Below, in pieces: positions 43,524 to 52,869 of a stretch of 64,000 nucleotides of DNA. How positions within the stretch are numbered: position 1 is the stretch's first letter; every line of letters begins with the position of its first letter. This DNA comes from Streptomyces sp. ASQP_92 (GTDB taxonomy: Bacteria; Actinomycetota; Actinomycetes; Streptomycetales; Streptomycetaceae). Made by a program: the position numbers and the translations under genes. The stretch lies in contig NZ_JAODUA010000011.1 of NCBI RefSeq assembly GCF_025399895.1, forward strand, positions 124,001-188,000, given 5' to 3'. The notes below the pieces were generated by a model, which was not told where the DNA came from, did no database searches, and saw nothing but the letters and a program-made list of their open reading frames with translations.

Positions 43524-43987
43524 GCGCCGTCGAGGCCAAGCTGGCCGAGCTCGGCCTGACGCTGCCGTCGGTCGTCCCGCCGCTCGCCGCCTACCAGCCC
43601 GCCGTGCGGTCCGGGGTGTACGTGTACACCGCCGGCCAGCTCCCCATGGTGGAGGGCAAGCTGCCCGTCACCGGCAAGGTCGGCGGCGAGGTCACCCCGG
43701 AGGAGGCCAAGGAACTGGCCGCCACCTGTGCCCTCAACGCGCTTGCCGCGGTCAAGTCCGTCGTGGGCGACCTGGACCGCATCGCGCGCGTCGTGAAGGT
43801 CGTCGGCTTCGTGGCCTCCGCCGCCGACTTCACCGGCCAGCCCGGTGTCATCAACGGCGCCAGCGAACTCCTCGGCGCCGTACTCGGCGACAAGGGCGTC
43901 CACGCCCGCAGCGCCGTCGGCGTCGCGGTACTGCCCCTGGACGCTCCGGTCGAGGTCGAGATCCAGGTGGAACTCGTCGCGGACTGA
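43520..43987 (+). CDS. RidA-family (YjgF/UK114) protein
   Basis: A 155-residue RidA-type protein of the longer actinobacterial YjgH/UK114-like subgroup: YVYTAGQLPMVEGKLPVTGKVG, ALNALAAVKSVVGDLDRIARVVKV and ARSAVGVAVLPLDAPVEVEIQ. RidA enzymes hydrolyse reactive enamine/imine intermediates. The catalytic Arg of the archetype is not obvious near the usual C-terminal position apart from ARSAVGV, so activity is likely but not certain. Coupled to the DUF4177 gene. Confidence 0.87.
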   Translation: MSAVEAKLAELGLTLPSVVPPLAAYQPAVRSGVYVYTAGQLPMVEGKLPVTGKVGGEVTPEEAKELAATCALNALAAVKSVVGDLDRIARVVKVVGFVASAADFTGQPGVINGASELLGAVLGDKGVHARSAVGVAVLPLDAPVEVEIQVELVAD

Positions 43988-44007
43988 GGTCTTCACTCCT
44001 TTCGTCG

Positions 44008-44033
44008 AGGGCCGTCCCCCAGGGGGCGGCCCT
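44008..44033 (+). terminator. terminator after the RidA gene
   Basis: GGGCCG-T-CCCCC and GGGGG-CGGCCC form an almost perfect stem 21 bases after the ridA stop. Confidence 0.65.
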
Positions 44034-44193
44034 TCGTCGGTCCTGCTGTCGTCGGTTCTGCTGTCCGCCGACCGCCCGTCGCCCGGCTCGGCCGGGCGCT
44101 GGGCGGCGGCTCGGGCGGGCCGGGTGTGTCGAAGGGATGACCAACCCCATGCACCCCCTCGAACATCCACACGCCACCCCGTAGCATCCGCCC

Positions 44194-45078
44194 ATGCCCA
44201 ATGGTCAGTGGTATCCGCCGGAGTGGCCGGACCGCATCCGCGCCCTCGCCGCAGGCGAGCTCATCGCGGTCGAGCCGCGACGGGCCGCGACCGTGATGCT
44301 GCTGCGCGACGGGGCGGCCGGTGCGGACACCGGCCCCGCCGTGCACATGCTGCGCAGACGCACCTCCATGGCCTTCGCCGGCGGCGCGTACGCGTACCCG
44401 GGCGGTGGCGTGGACCCCCGCGACGCCGAGGACGCCCGACTCGGCTGGGCCGGCCCCTCCCGTGACGTCTGGGCCGAGCGCCTCGGCACGGACGCGGCCT
44501 CCGCCCAGGCCATCGTCTGTGCCGCGGTCCGTGAGACCTACGAGGAGGCGGGCGTCCTCCTCGCCGGCCCTGACGCCACCACCGTCGTCGGCGACACCAC
44601 CGGCGACGACTGGGAGGCCGACCGCCAGGCCCTGGTGACCCGCGACCTCAGCTTCGCCGAATTCCTGGACCGCCGAGGTCTGGTGCTCCGCTCCGATCTG
44701 CTCGGCGCCTGGGCCCGCTGGATCACCCCCGAATTCGAGCCCAGGCGGTACGACACCTGGTTCTTCGTCGCCGCGCTGCCCGAGGGCCAGGTCACCCGGA
44801 ACGCGTCGACCGAGGCCGACCGCACCGTCTGGATCCGCCCCGCCGAAGCCGCCGCCGGCTACGACAAGGGCGACCTCCTGATGATGCCGCCGACCATCTC
44901 CACCCTGCGCGACCTCCTTCCGTACGCCACTGCCGCTGAGGCCCTCGTGGCCGCGGACGAACGCGATCTGACTCCCGTCCTCGCCCGGGCCCGCCTGACC
45001 GACGCGGGTGAACTCGTCCTGAGCTGGCCCGGCCACGACGAGTTCACCAAGCACATCCCGGCGGGCGGACCCCGATGA
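44194..45078 (+). CDS. Nudix hydrolase
   Basis: A 294-residue Nudix protein. The recognisable elements are FAGGAYAYPGGGVDPRDAED at the start of the Nudix fold and AAVRETYEEAGVLLAG, giving RExxEExG. The spacing between them is enlarged by ~40 residues relative to the classical box, as in the NUDT19/RppH-unlike acyl-CoA group. The C-terminal half is larger than in small Nudix proteins. Substrate unknown. It is followed after 49 bases by the MBL-fold hydrolase, and the pair may be one operon. Confidence 0.85.
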   Translation: MPNGQWYPPEWPDRIRALAAGELIAVEPRRAATVMLLRDGAAGADTGPAVHMLRRRTSMAFAGGAYAYPGGGVDPRDAEDARLGWAGPSRDVWAERLGTDAASAQAIVCAAVRETYEEAGVLLAGPDATTVVGDTTGDDWEADRQALVTRDLSFAEFLDRRGLVLRSDLLGAWARWITPEFEPRRYDTWFFVAALPEGQVTRNASTEADRTVWIRPAEAAAGYDKGDLLMMPPTISTLRDLLPYATAAEALVAADERDLTPVLARARLTDAGELVLSWPGHDEFTKHIPAGGPR

Positions 45079-45127
45079 GGCCCACTCCGGTGACCACGAC
45101 CGACCCGGCCACTCCTGGAGCTGCCGT

Positions 45128-45958
45128 ATGACCGACGCCGCCGCCCTTCCCGGGCAGCCGCGCGGCGGGGTCCTTTCGGGCCCTGCCACCGAGCGCGCGA
45201 TCAACGTCCTCGCGCCCAACCCCTCCGCGATGACCCTGGACGGCACCAACACCTGGATCGTCTCCGAGCCCGACTCCGACCTGGCCGTCGTCATCGACCC
45301 CGGCCCGCTCGACGACGGACACCTCAGCCGTGTCATCGCCGCGGCGGAGAAGGCCGGCAAGCGGGTGGCCCTCACCCTGCTCACCCATGGGCACCCCGAC
45401 CACGCCGAGGGCGCGGCCCGCTTCGCCGAGCTGACCCGTACCCCGGTGCGCGCCCTCGACCCGGCCCTGCGCCTGGGTGACGAGGGCCTCGCGGCCGGTG
45501 AGGTCATCACCACCGGTGGCCTGGAGATGAGGGTGGTGCCCACCCCGGGCCACACGGCGGACTCACTCTGCTTCCACCTGCCCGCCGACCGCGCGGTGCT
45601 GACGGGGGACACGGTCCTCGGGCGCGGCACGACCGTCGTGGCTCATCCCGACGGCCGCCTGGGCGACTATCTCGACTCCCTTCGCAGGCTGCGTTCGCTG
45701 ACTGTTGACGATGGTGTGCACACGGTGCTGCCGGGTCACGGCCCGGTCCTCGACGACGCGCAGGGTGCCGTCGAGTTCTATCTCGCCCACCGAGCCCACC
45801 GCCTGGCGCAGGTGGAGACGGCGGTGGAGAACGGCGACCGCACGGCGGCCGACGTGGTGGCCCGGGTCTACTGGGACGTCGACCGGTCGCTGTGGCCGGC
45901 TGCGGAACTTTCCGTGCACGCTCAGCTCGAGTACCTGCGCGAGCACGGGCTTATCTGA
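45128..45958 (+). CDS. metallo-beta-lactamase fold hydrolase
   Basis: A 276-residue MBL-fold hydrolase. The metal motif LLTHGHPDHAEGA (HxHxDH) lies near residue 87, with VVIDPGPLDDGH before it, PTPGHTADSLCFHL and LTGDTVLG (third His and bridging Asp) after it, and VLPGHGPV near the C-terminus. Resembles the LACTB2/glyoxalase II-like group. Substrate not assignable. Confidence 0.88.
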   Translation: MTDAAALPGQPRGGVLSGPATERAINVLAPNPSAMTLDGTNTWIVSEPDSDLAVVIDPGPLDDGHLSRVIAAAEKAGKRVALTLLTHGHPDHAEGAARFAELTRTPVRALDPALRLGDEGLAAGEVITTGGLEMRVVPTPGHTADSLCFHLPADRAVLTGDTVLGRGTTVVAHPDGRLGDYLDSLRRLRSLTVDDGVHTVLPGHGPVLDDAQGAVEFYLAHRAHRLAQVETAVENGDRTAADVVARVYWDVDRSLWPAAELSVHAQLEYLREHGLI

Positions 45959-46472
45959 CGGCTCTGATGGCTCTGATGGCTCTGATGGCTTTGCCGGCTT
46001 TGACGGCCTTGTTGGAATGACACCGCCGGGGCCGCCCGCGGGTCCGGGTTCGGGTCCGGCGGGGGTCCGGGTTCGGGTTCGGGGTCGGCTCCGAGCAGGG
46101 TCACTCGCGGTGTGAAAGGGCGCTCTGTAGAGGAGAGTTGGGCGGGGCGGCTCTCAACTCTCGTACAGGCGCGGCGCCTTGGCGCCATGGACCGTGCCAG
46201 ATTCGGCGGCGGGCCCGCGGTCCGAGATCTGGTGGTGAGGGGCCGAGATCTCTGGTGTACATCGTGAGAACGTCCCGGCCCGTGACCGAGTTCCCGGTGA
46301 ATCCGGCGGATTCGAAATTCTCAACTCCCCGGACGGTTCTGCCTGGTGGGGGCGGTGGTTGGGCCCGGCGGTCGAGCGCGGTGGCGGGGCGGGGGCGCCG
46401 GTGGTCCTGTGGGGGCATGGGGGTCGCGAGTCCGCCGTCGCCCGGGGCCGTTCACGGTTCGGCCCATGCGAA
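45959..46472. other. repeat-rich intergenic region downstream of the MBL hydrolase and crp
   Basis: About 510 bases with no supported gene. It opens with four or more 9-bp ggctctgat-type repeats (45960-46005), then a C/G-rich tract of ccgggttcggg units (46040-46085). The rest shows nothing recognisable. Confidence 0.6.
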
Positions 46473-46502
46473 AGGGGCCGGTCCCGAAAGAGACCGGCCC
46501 CT
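46473..46502 (-). terminator. terminator of crp
   Basis: A perfect 11-bp stem AGGGGCCGGTC / GACCGGCCCCT with an 8-base loop, 12 bases past the crp stop on the minus strand. Confidence 0.75.
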
Positions 46503-46513
46503 CGCGTGGTGGA

Positions 46514-47188
46514 TCAGCGCGAGCGCTTCGCCAGGCGCTCCACGTCCAGCAGGATGACCGCGCGGGCCTCCAGGCGCAGCCAGCCGCGCTGGGCGAAGTC
46601 GGCGAGCGCCTTGTTCACCGTCTCGCGGGAGGCGCCGACCAGCTGGGCCAGCTCTTCCTGGGTCAGGTCGTGCACGACGTGGATGCCCTCCTCGGACTGC
46701 ACACCGAACCGGCGCGACAGGTCGAGGAGCGCGCGGGCGACACGGCCCGGCACGTCGGAGAAGACCAGGTCGGACATCTGGTCGTTGGTCTTGCGCAGGC
46801 GGCGGGCGACGGCGCGCAGCAGAGCGGTCGCCACCTCGGGGCGGGCGTTCAGCCAGGGCTGAAGGTCGCCGTGGCCGAGGCCGAGCAGCTTGACCTCGGT
46901 CAGCGCGGTCGCGGTGGCGGTGCGCGGGCCCGGGTCGAAGAGGGAAAGCTCGCCGATGAGCTCACCGGGGCCGAGGACCGCCAGCATGTTCTCGCGGCCG
47001 TCGGGCGAGGTCCGGTGCAGCTTCACCTTGCCCTCGGTGACCACGTACAGGCGGTCACCCGGGTCGCCCTCGTGGAACAGCGCGTCGCCACGGGCGAGCG
47101 TCACTTCACTCATCGAGGCGCGCAGCTCCGCGGCCTGCTCGTCATCGAGCGCCGCGAAGAGCGGGGCGCGCCGCAGAACGTCGTCCAC
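46514..47188 (-). CDS. crp: cAMP receptor protein-type transcription factor (Crp/Fnr)
   Basis: A 224-residue CRP/FNR regulator. Residues ~10-120 are the cyclic-nucleotide-binding beta-roll with the phosphate-binding-type cassette PGELIGELSLFDPGPRTATAT. A dimerisation helix and a C-terminal winged HTH (LTQEELAQLVGASRETVNKALADF) follow. It matches the single Crp of Streptomyces, which controls germination and secondary metabolism. GTG start with AAGGAGA upstream. Monocistronic with its own terminator. Confidence 0.92.
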   Translation of the reverse strand: MDDVLRRAPLFAALDDEQAAELRASMSEVTLARGDALFHEGDPGDRLYVVTEGKVKLHRTSPDGRENMLAVLGPGELIGELSLFDPGPRTATATALTEVKLLGLGHGDLQPWLNARPEVATALLRAVARRLRKTNDQMSDLVFSDVPGRVARALLDLSRRFGVQSEEGIHVVHDLTQEELAQLVGASRETVNKALADFAQRGWLRLEARAVILLDVERLAKRSR

Positions 47189-47413
47189 GAATCTCTCCTT
47201 GTGACCGGTTTCAGGGGATCCAGCTCCCCATTTTGCCGGACGGTATAAACAGTGCGATCAATCACAGGATGACGTACTGGAGTGCCGGACCGTGAGTCAG
47301 GGGGCCGATTGGGGCCGTGATTCGCGGTGGCCGGGGCGGATGTCGGTGTCGGGCTCTAGGCTGGCCGAGTGTCCAATTCGCCGGTGAGAGCGCAGGCCAG
47401 GGGGGCTGGGAGA

Positions 47414-48763
47414 GTGTCCGCAGAGAACGATTCCGCTGTGGGCGAACAGCCCGCGTCCAAGCCGAAAGAGCCCGCGAAGAGGGTTCCCCGGGCCGGCGCA
47501 GCCGCGTCGTCGGCGCGGGCCGGCAAGGCGGTCGATCGGACCGCTGAGGCCGCCACCGCTGGGCCCGCCCCCAGGAAGGCCGGCGCGAAGAAGGCTGCCC
47601 CTCAGAAGGCCGACCCTCGGACTGCCGGCGCCAAGAAGGCGGCTGCCTCTGAGAAGGCCGGGCCTCCGACTGCCGACGCCAAGACGGACGCCCCTCAGAA
47701 CGCCGCCCCTCGGGCTGCCGGCGCCAAGAAGGCCGCCCCTCAGAACGTCGGTGTCAAGAAGGCCGCCCGGAAGAAGCCGGGGGCAGGCGTTAGGACGGCT
47801 GACGTGGTGGAACCCGCGAACAAGGAAGTTGTCGCAGTGAAGCCCGCGACCAGGAAGGCCGTCGCAGTGAAGCCCGCCGCCAAGAAAGCCGGGACCGTGA
47901 AGTCCGCCGCCACCAAGGCGGGGGCGAAGGCGAAGGGGGTGGGGGGCGCCGAGACGGAAGGCGGGGGCGCGCCCGCCGGGCAGCCCGTCGGGGGCAAGCC
48001 CGAGTCGCATCTCGCGATGGTCCGCCGGGCCCGCCGGATCAATCGCGAACTCGCCGATGTGTATCCGTACGCCCATCCCGAGCTGGACTTCCGCAACCCG
48101 TTCGAGTTGCTCGTCGCGACGGTGCTCTCCGCGCAGACCACCGACCTCCGGGTCAACCAGACGACGCCGGGCCTGTTCGCCGCGTACCCGACCCCCGAGG
48201 ACCTCGCCGCGGCGAACCCCGAGGACGTGGAGGAGATCATCCGGCCCACCGGGTTCTTCCGGGCCAAGACCAAGTCGATCATGGGCCTTGCCACCGCGCT
48301 CCGGGACGAGTTCGGCGGTGAGGTGCCGGGTCGTCTGGAGGATCTCGTCAAGCTGCCGGGCGTGGGGCGCAAGACGGCAAATGTCGTGTTGGGCAACGCG
48401 TTTGGCGTCCCGGGCATCACGGTCGACACCCACTTCGGGCGGCTTGTGCGACGGTTCAAGTGGACCGAGCAGGAAGACCCCGAGAAGGTCGAGGCGGAAG
48501 TGTGCGCGATCTTCCCCAAGAGCGAGTGGACGATGCTCTCGCACCGCGTCGTCTTCCATGGCCGCCGCATCTGCCACGCCCGCAAGCCCGCCTGCGGCGC
48601 CTGTCCGATCGCGCCGCTCTGCCCGTCCTACGGCGAGGGCGAGACCGACCCCGAGAAGGCGCGCAAGCTCCTCAAGTACGAGAAGGGCGGGCTGCCCGGC
48701 CAGCGGCTGAGCCCGCCACCGGACTACCCCGGGCTGCCCGCACCGCCGCTGGGAGCCGGCTGA
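47414..48763 (+). CDS. nth: endonuclease III with long histone H1-like N-terminal tail
   Basis: DNA glycosylase/AP lyase of base excision repair. The core starts near residue 202 ([21 protein letters not shown]). It contains VLSAQTTD, the helix-hairpin-helix [13 protein letters not shown] with the catalytic Lys, VDTHFGRLV with the catalytic Asp, and the [4Fe-4S] ligands [17 protein letters not shown]. Upstream are ~200 residues of Ala/Lys/Pro repeats ([21 protein letters not shown]) like linker-histone tails, probably DNA-binding. The GTG at 47414 follows GGGAGA; GTG 47369 or the internal ATG at 48017 are alternatives. Confidence 0.9.
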   Translation: MSAENDSAVGEQPASKPKEPAKRVPRAGAAASSARAGKAVDRTAEAATAGPAPRKAGAKKAAPQKADPRTAGAKKAAASEKAGPPTADAKTDAPQNAAPRAAGAKKAAPQNVGVKKAARKKPGAGVRTADVVEPANKEVVAVKPATRKAVAVKPAAKKAGTVKSAATKAGAKAKGVGGAETEGGGAPAGQPVGGKPESHLAMVRRARRINRELADVYPYAHPELDFRNPFELLVATVLSAQTTDLRVNQTTPGLFAAYPTPEDLAAANPEDVEEIIRPTGFFRAKTKSIMGLATALRDEFGGEVPGRLEDLVKLPGVGRKTANVVLGNAFGVPGITVDTHFGRLVRRFKWTEQEDPEKVEAEVCAIFPKSEWTMLSHRVVFHGRRICHARKPACGACPIAPLCPSYGEGETDPEKARKLLKYEKGGLPGQRLSPPPDYPGLPAPPLGAG

Positions 48764-48848
48764 CGTCACCCGGAAGACGGACGCCGGCGCCGACCGGAAC
48801 GAAAGCGACCGTCACAGGCGTTGTGGACGATGAACGACGGGGGTGCAG

Positions 48849-49958
48849 ATGACGCACACGAGCGAGACGTACGACGGTGACCTCAGCGGTGTCGACGGTC
48901 TTGGCCGCACGGGCGGTCAGGCCGTCGGCCGTACGGGAGCCGATCGAGGCGCCGCAGACGGCCGCTCCGGCCGTGTGGAGGCCGATCAGGGCAGCGCGGG
49001 CCGGTCGGGCCGGCCGGGCCGTGTGGAGGCGGGCCTCGGCCGTACCGGCGCGCTGAGCGACCGTGTCGGCGGCCCCGGCCACGCCCTGCCCTCGGAGCGG
49101 GCCGGGGAGACCACCAGAACCGACGCCCAGACCGCCGAGCCAGACCCCACCCCGCCCTCACCCACCCAGTCCTCACCCCCGGAACCCGCTCCGCACCTGG
49201 CTGAGCCCTCGCCCTCCCCGCCCCCCTCGTCAGGACACGCCGAACACAGCCGGGCCTTCGATGTCGGGGGCGCTGCGGGACCCGGCGGGCGTGGGCTTGT
49301 CGTCAGTAGTGACGGGCTGCCCGAGTGGCTGGTGCCGGTCGCCCGGGCGGCCGAGTCCGTCGCGCCCGAGCAGATGAGCCGGTTCCTGCCGCCGGAGAGC
49401 GGCGACGGGCGGCAGTCCGCCGTGCTCGTCCTCTTCGGCGAGGGCCCGCGCGGCCCCGAGCTGCTCCTCATGGAGCGGGCGAGCCAGCTGCGGTCGCACG
49501 GCGGACAGCCCTCCTTTCCGGGGGGTGCCCTCGATCCGGAGGACGGCGATCCGGCCACCACGGGGCCGCTGCGGGCCGCGCTGCGCGAGGCGGAGGAGGA
49601 GACCGGGCTCGACCCGGCAGGCGTCCAGATCTTCGGCGTGCTGCCCCGGCTCTACATCCCGGTGAGCGGCTTCGTCGTGACGCCCGTGCTCGGCTGGTGG
49701 CGCGAGCCCACGCCGGTGCGGGCGGTCGATAGCGGCGAGACGGCGCGCGTCTTCACCGTGCCCGTGGCGGATCTCACGGATCCCGCGAATCGCGCCACCG
49801 CCGTGCACCCGCGGGGCCACGCAGGCCCGGCATTCCTGGTCGAATCGGCGCTGGTCTGGGGGTTCACGGCAGGTGTGATCGACCGGATCGTGCACTACGC
49901 CGGGTGGGAGCGGCCGTGGGACCGGGCCAAGCGGGTGCCGCTCGACTGGCACGCGTGA
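48849..49958 (+). CDS. CoA pyrophosphatase-type Nudix hydrolase with disordered N-terminus
   Basis: The Nudix domain lies at residues ~155-369. LLLMERASQLRSHGGQPSFP with GGALDPEDGDP matches the NUDT7/CoA subgroup signature, and LREAEEETGL completes the Nudix box. This type splits CoA into phosphopantetheine and ADP. The first ~150 residues are low complexity (Gly, Arg, Pro, Ser, Thr) with no fold. The ATG at 48849 is the best start seen; no better in-frame start lies closer to the domain. Adjacent to nth and to the MarP-like gene, all rightward. Confidence 0.85.
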   Translation: MTHTSETYDGDLSGVDGLGRTGGQAVGRTGADRGAADGRSGRVEADQGSAGRSGRPGRVEAGLGRTGALSDRVGGPGHALPSERAGETTRTDAQTAEPDPTPPSPTQSSPPEPAPHLAEPSPSPPPSSGHAEHSRAFDVGGAAGPGGRGLVVSSDGLPEWLVPVARAAESVAPEQMSRFLPPESGDGRQSAVLVLFGEGPRGPELLLMERASQLRSHGGQPSFPGGALDPEDGDPATTGPLRAALREAEEETGLDPAGVQIFGVLPRLYIPVSGFVVTPVLGWWREPTPVRAVDSGETARVFTVPVADLTDPANRATAVHPRGHAGPAFLVESALVWGFTAGVIDRIVHYAGWERPWDRAKRVPLDWHA

Positions 49959-49971
49959 CAGGCTGGGGCCC

Positions 49972-51171
49972 GTGAACGTGCTGGACATCCTGTTGCTGGT
50001 CGCCGCCGTATGGTTCGCGATCGTCGGCTACCGCCAGGGCTTCGTCGTCGGCATCCTGTCGGTGATCGGGTTCCTCGGTGGTGGCCTCATCGCCGTGTAC
50101 CTGCTCCCGCTGATCTGGGACCAGGTGACCAACGAGTCCCAGGTCTCGACGACAGCGGCCATCGTCGCGGTCGTCGTCGTGATCGTCTGCGCCTCCGTGG
50201 GCCAGGCTTTCACCACCCACCTGGGCAACAAGCTGCGCCGGCACATCACGTGGTCGCCCGCCCGGGCCCTGGACGCCACGGGTGGCGCCCTGGTGAACGT
50301 CGTCGCCATGCTGCTCGTCGCGTGGCTGATCGGTCTGCTGCTCGCCGGGACCGCCCTGCCGACGCTGGGGAAGCAGGTCCGCAACTCCAAGATCCTGCTC
50401 GGGGTCTCGGACGTGATGCCCCAACAGGCGTCGACGTGGTTCAGCGACTTCTCCTCGGTCCTCGCGCAGAACGGGTTCCCGCAGGTCTTCTCGCCGTTCT
50501 CGAACGAGTCGATCAACGAGGTCCAGGCGCCCGATCCCAAGCTCGCCGGCAGTCCGGTCGCGGTCGCCGCCAAGAAGTCCATCGTCAAGGTCGTCGGCAT
50601 GGCCCCCAGTTGTGGAAAGCGTCTGGAAGGCACCGGATTCGTCTTCGCCGACCGCCGCGTGATGACCAACGCCCATGTGGTGGGCGGAGTGGACGAGCCG
50701 ACCATCCAGATAGGCGGTCAGGGGCGTACGTACGACGCGAAGGTCGTGCTCTACGACTGGCGGCGCGACATCGCGGTCCTGGACGTGCCGGACCTGAAGG
50801 CGCCCCCGCTCCAGTTCAGCTCTACCGACGCCCGCACCGGCAACGGCGCGATCGTCGCGGGCTTCCCGGAGGACCACCCCTATGACGTCCGCGCGGCCCG
50901 CATCCGCGGCCGGATCAGCGCCAAGGGCCCCGACATCTACCACCGCGGCACGGTCCGCCGTGACGTCTATTCGCTGTACACGACGGTCCGTCCCGGCAAT
51001 TCGGGCGGCCCGCTGCTGACTCCTGAGGGCAAGGTGTACGGAGTGGTCTTCGCGAAGTCGCTGGACGACCCGGACACGGGCTACGCGCTGACCGCCGACG
51101 AGATCCAGGCCGACATTCAGCAGGGCCGTACGGCCGTTCAGCAGGTCGACAGCCAGCAGTGCGCCCTATGA
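49972..51171 (+). CDS. MarP-like membrane serine protease
   Basis: A 399-residue protease. The N-terminal CvpA/colicin V-like membrane domain has four hydrophobic helices (VLDILLLVAAVWFAIVGY, ILSVIGFLGGGLIAVYLL, TAAIVAVVVVIVCASVG, LVNVVAMLLVAWLIGLLLAG). An extracytoplasmic trypsin-like domain has the triad His in TNAHVVGG, Asp in RRDIAVLD and Ser in RPGNSGGPLL. This is the MarP (acid resistance protease) layout of mycobacteria, including a cysteine pair-like APSCGK and a C-terminal QCAL. GTG start 13 bases after the Nudix gene. Confidence 0.9.
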   Translation: MNVLDILLLVAAVWFAIVGYRQGFVVGILSVIGFLGGGLIAVYLLPLIWDQVTNESQVSTTAAIVAVVVVIVCASVGQAFTTHLGNKLRRHITWSPARALDATGGALVNVVAMLLVAWLIGLLLAGTALPTLGKQVRNSKILLGVSDVMPQQASTWFSDFSSVLAQNGFPQVFSPFSNESINEVQAPDPKLAGSPVAVAAKKSIVKVVGMAPSCGKRLEGTGFVFADRRVMTNAHVVGGVDEPTIQIGGQGRTYDAKVVLYDWRRDIAVLDVPDLKAPPLQFSSTDARTGNGAIVAGFPEDHPYDVRAARIRGRISAKGPDIYHRGTVRRDVYSLYTTVRPGNSGGPLLTPEGKVYGVVFAKSLDDPDTGYALTADEIQADIQQGRTAVQQVDSQQCAL

Positions 51172-51209
51172 CCCCCTGACCGACCGACTTCCTCGACGAG
51201 AAGGCTCCG

Positions 51210-52559
51210 ATGCGACTGACGATCCTCGGCGGCGGCGGCTTCCGCGTCCCGCTCGTCTACGGCGCCCTGCTGGGCGACCGCGCGCCCGGGCGGGTCACCG
51301 AGGTGGTCCTGTACGACGTGGACGCGGCCCGGCTGCACGCCATCGGCCGGGTCCTTGCCGAGCGGGCGTACGGGATCGACGACGCGCCCCGGGTGCGCAC
51401 CACCACCGACCTCGACGAGGCGTTGCGCGGCGCGGATTTCGTGTTCTCGGCCATCCGCGTGGGCGGCCTGGAGGGTCGGGCCGCCGACGAACGGATCGCG
51501 CTCGACGAGGGAGTCCTGGGGCAGGAGACGGTCGGGGCGGGTGGCATCGCCTATGGGCTGCGCACCGTGCCGGTGGCCGTCGAGATCGCCCGCCGGGTGA
51601 AGGTGCTCGCCCCGGACGCCTGGGTCATCAACTTCACCAATCCGGCGGGCCTGGTCACCGAGGCGATGGCCGAGCACCTGGGCGACCGCGTGGTGGGCAT
51701 CTGCGACTCGCCGGTGGGCCTGGCACGGCGAGTCGCCCGCACGATCGGCCTCGACCCGGCCACGGTGCGCCTGGACTACGCGGGCCTCAACCACCTGGGC
51801 TGGCTGCACGGCATGTACGTGGGCGAGGAGAACGTGCTGCCGCGCCTGTTCGCGGACGACACGCTGCTGACCTGCTTCGAGGAGGGCAAGCTGTTCGGCG
51901 CCGACTGGCTGCGCACGCTGGGTTCCGTGCCGAACGAGTATCTGCACTACTACTACTTCAACCGCGAGGCGGTGGCCGCCTATCAGCGGGCCGAGCAGAC
52001 CCGCGGCGCCTTCCTCAGGGATCAGCAGGCCGGCTTCTACGCCTCGACGGACTCCGTGCCGGAGGCCTCGGTGTGGGCGGCCTGGGACCGCACCCGGGCC
52101 GAGCGCGAGGCCACGTACATGTCGGCGAACCGCAAGGCCTCGGGCGGCGGCGAGCGCCACGCCGACGACATGGAGTCCGGCGGGTACGAGAACGTGGCGC
52201 TCGCCCTGATGAGGGCGATCGCGCGGGACGAGCCGGCGACGCTCGTCCTGAACGTGCGCAACGGAACGTCCCTGCGTGCGCTCGACGAGAAGGCCGTCAT
52301 CGAGATTCCCTGCCGCGTCGACGCGGCAGGCCCTCGCCCGCTGCCCGTCTCGCAGTTGACGGGCCATGAGGCAGGCCTGGTCAGCACGGTGAAGGCGGTC
52401 GAGCGGTGTGTCCTGGAGGCGGCCGGGAGCGGGTCGGCGCGAGCGGCGGTGAAGGCTTTCGCCCTGCATCCGCTCGTCGACTCCGTCCATGTCGCCCGAA
52501 GGCTTCTGGACGGCTACCGGGGCGCCCACCCGGGCCTCGGCTACCTCAGGGCCGACTAG
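51210..52559 (+). CDS. GH4-family 6-phospho-beta-glucosidase-like enzyme
   Basis: A 449-residue glycoside hydrolase of family 4. The NAD-binding start is LTILGGGGFRVPLVYGALL, followed by DFVFSAIRVGG. NFTNPAGLVTEAM, then GICDSPVGLARRVA with the metal-binding Cys and NHLGWLHG with the His, are catalytic-region hallmarks. GH4 enzymes use NAD+ and Mn2+ in a redox-elimination mechanism. ATG start with GAGAAGG upstream. It stands apart from any PTS or transporter genes, so its substrate is uncertain. Confidence 0.88.
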   Translation: MRLTILGGGGFRVPLVYGALLGDRAPGRVTEVVLYDVDAARLHAIGRVLAERAYGIDDAPRVRTTTDLDEALRGADFVFSAIRVGGLEGRAADERIALDEGVLGQETVGAGGIAYGLRTVPVAVEIARRVKVLAPDAWVINFTNPAGLVTEAMAEHLGDRVVGICDSPVGLARRVARTIGLDPATVRLDYAGLNHLGWLHGMYVGEENVLPRLFADDTLLTCFEEGKLFGADWLRTLGSVPNEYLHYYYFNREAVAAYQRAEQTRGAFLRDQQAGFYASTDSVPEASVWAAWDRTRAEREATYMSANRKASGGGERHADDMESGGYENVALALMRAIARDEPATLVLNVRNGTSLRALDEKAVIEIPCRVDAAGPRPLPVSQLTGHEAGLVSTVKAVERCVLEAAGSGSARAAVKAFALHPLVDSVHVARRLLDGYRGAHPGLGYLRAD

Positions 52560-52753
52560 GTACGCGTATGCCGCAGCCGGGCCGAGACCCAGCGGGCCCG
52601 GCGCCGCAGGATGCGCGGAATACCCACCTCCTGGGAATCCGGGGAGGGGTGTTGCAGCCCCTGCCCCTGCGGGCCGCCCCTCTCGTACGAGACCGGCCCT
52701 GCGGCCGTTCGGCGGTTGCGTGCTGCGTCACCGTAGTCGTGCGTCCAGCCCAT
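52556..52753 (-). CDS. putative small basic protein
   Basis: A 65-residue open frame (MGWTHDYGDAARNRRTA..., ending RRRARWVSARLRHTRT) that converges with the GH4 gene and overlaps its stop by a few bases. The basic C-terminal helix and GC-rich third positions give it coding character, and the 310-base gap would otherwise be empty. No family is recognised and no strong ribosome-binding site is seen. The remaining part of the gap, 52754-52869, shows nothing. Confidence 0.4.
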   Translation of the reverse strand: MGWTHDYGDAARNRRTAAGPVSYERGGPQGQGLQHPSPDSQEVGIPRILRRRARWVSARLRHTRT

Positions 52754-52869
52754 ACCCCGACGTTTGCCCGGGGCCCATGGTCGGTAACCGCTTCGGAGGG
52801 GGCCAATTGGCCTATGCGCCGGGCATTTGGCCGTTCGTAGGACAGTAGTTCCCCCCAGGTCACCGAAAC

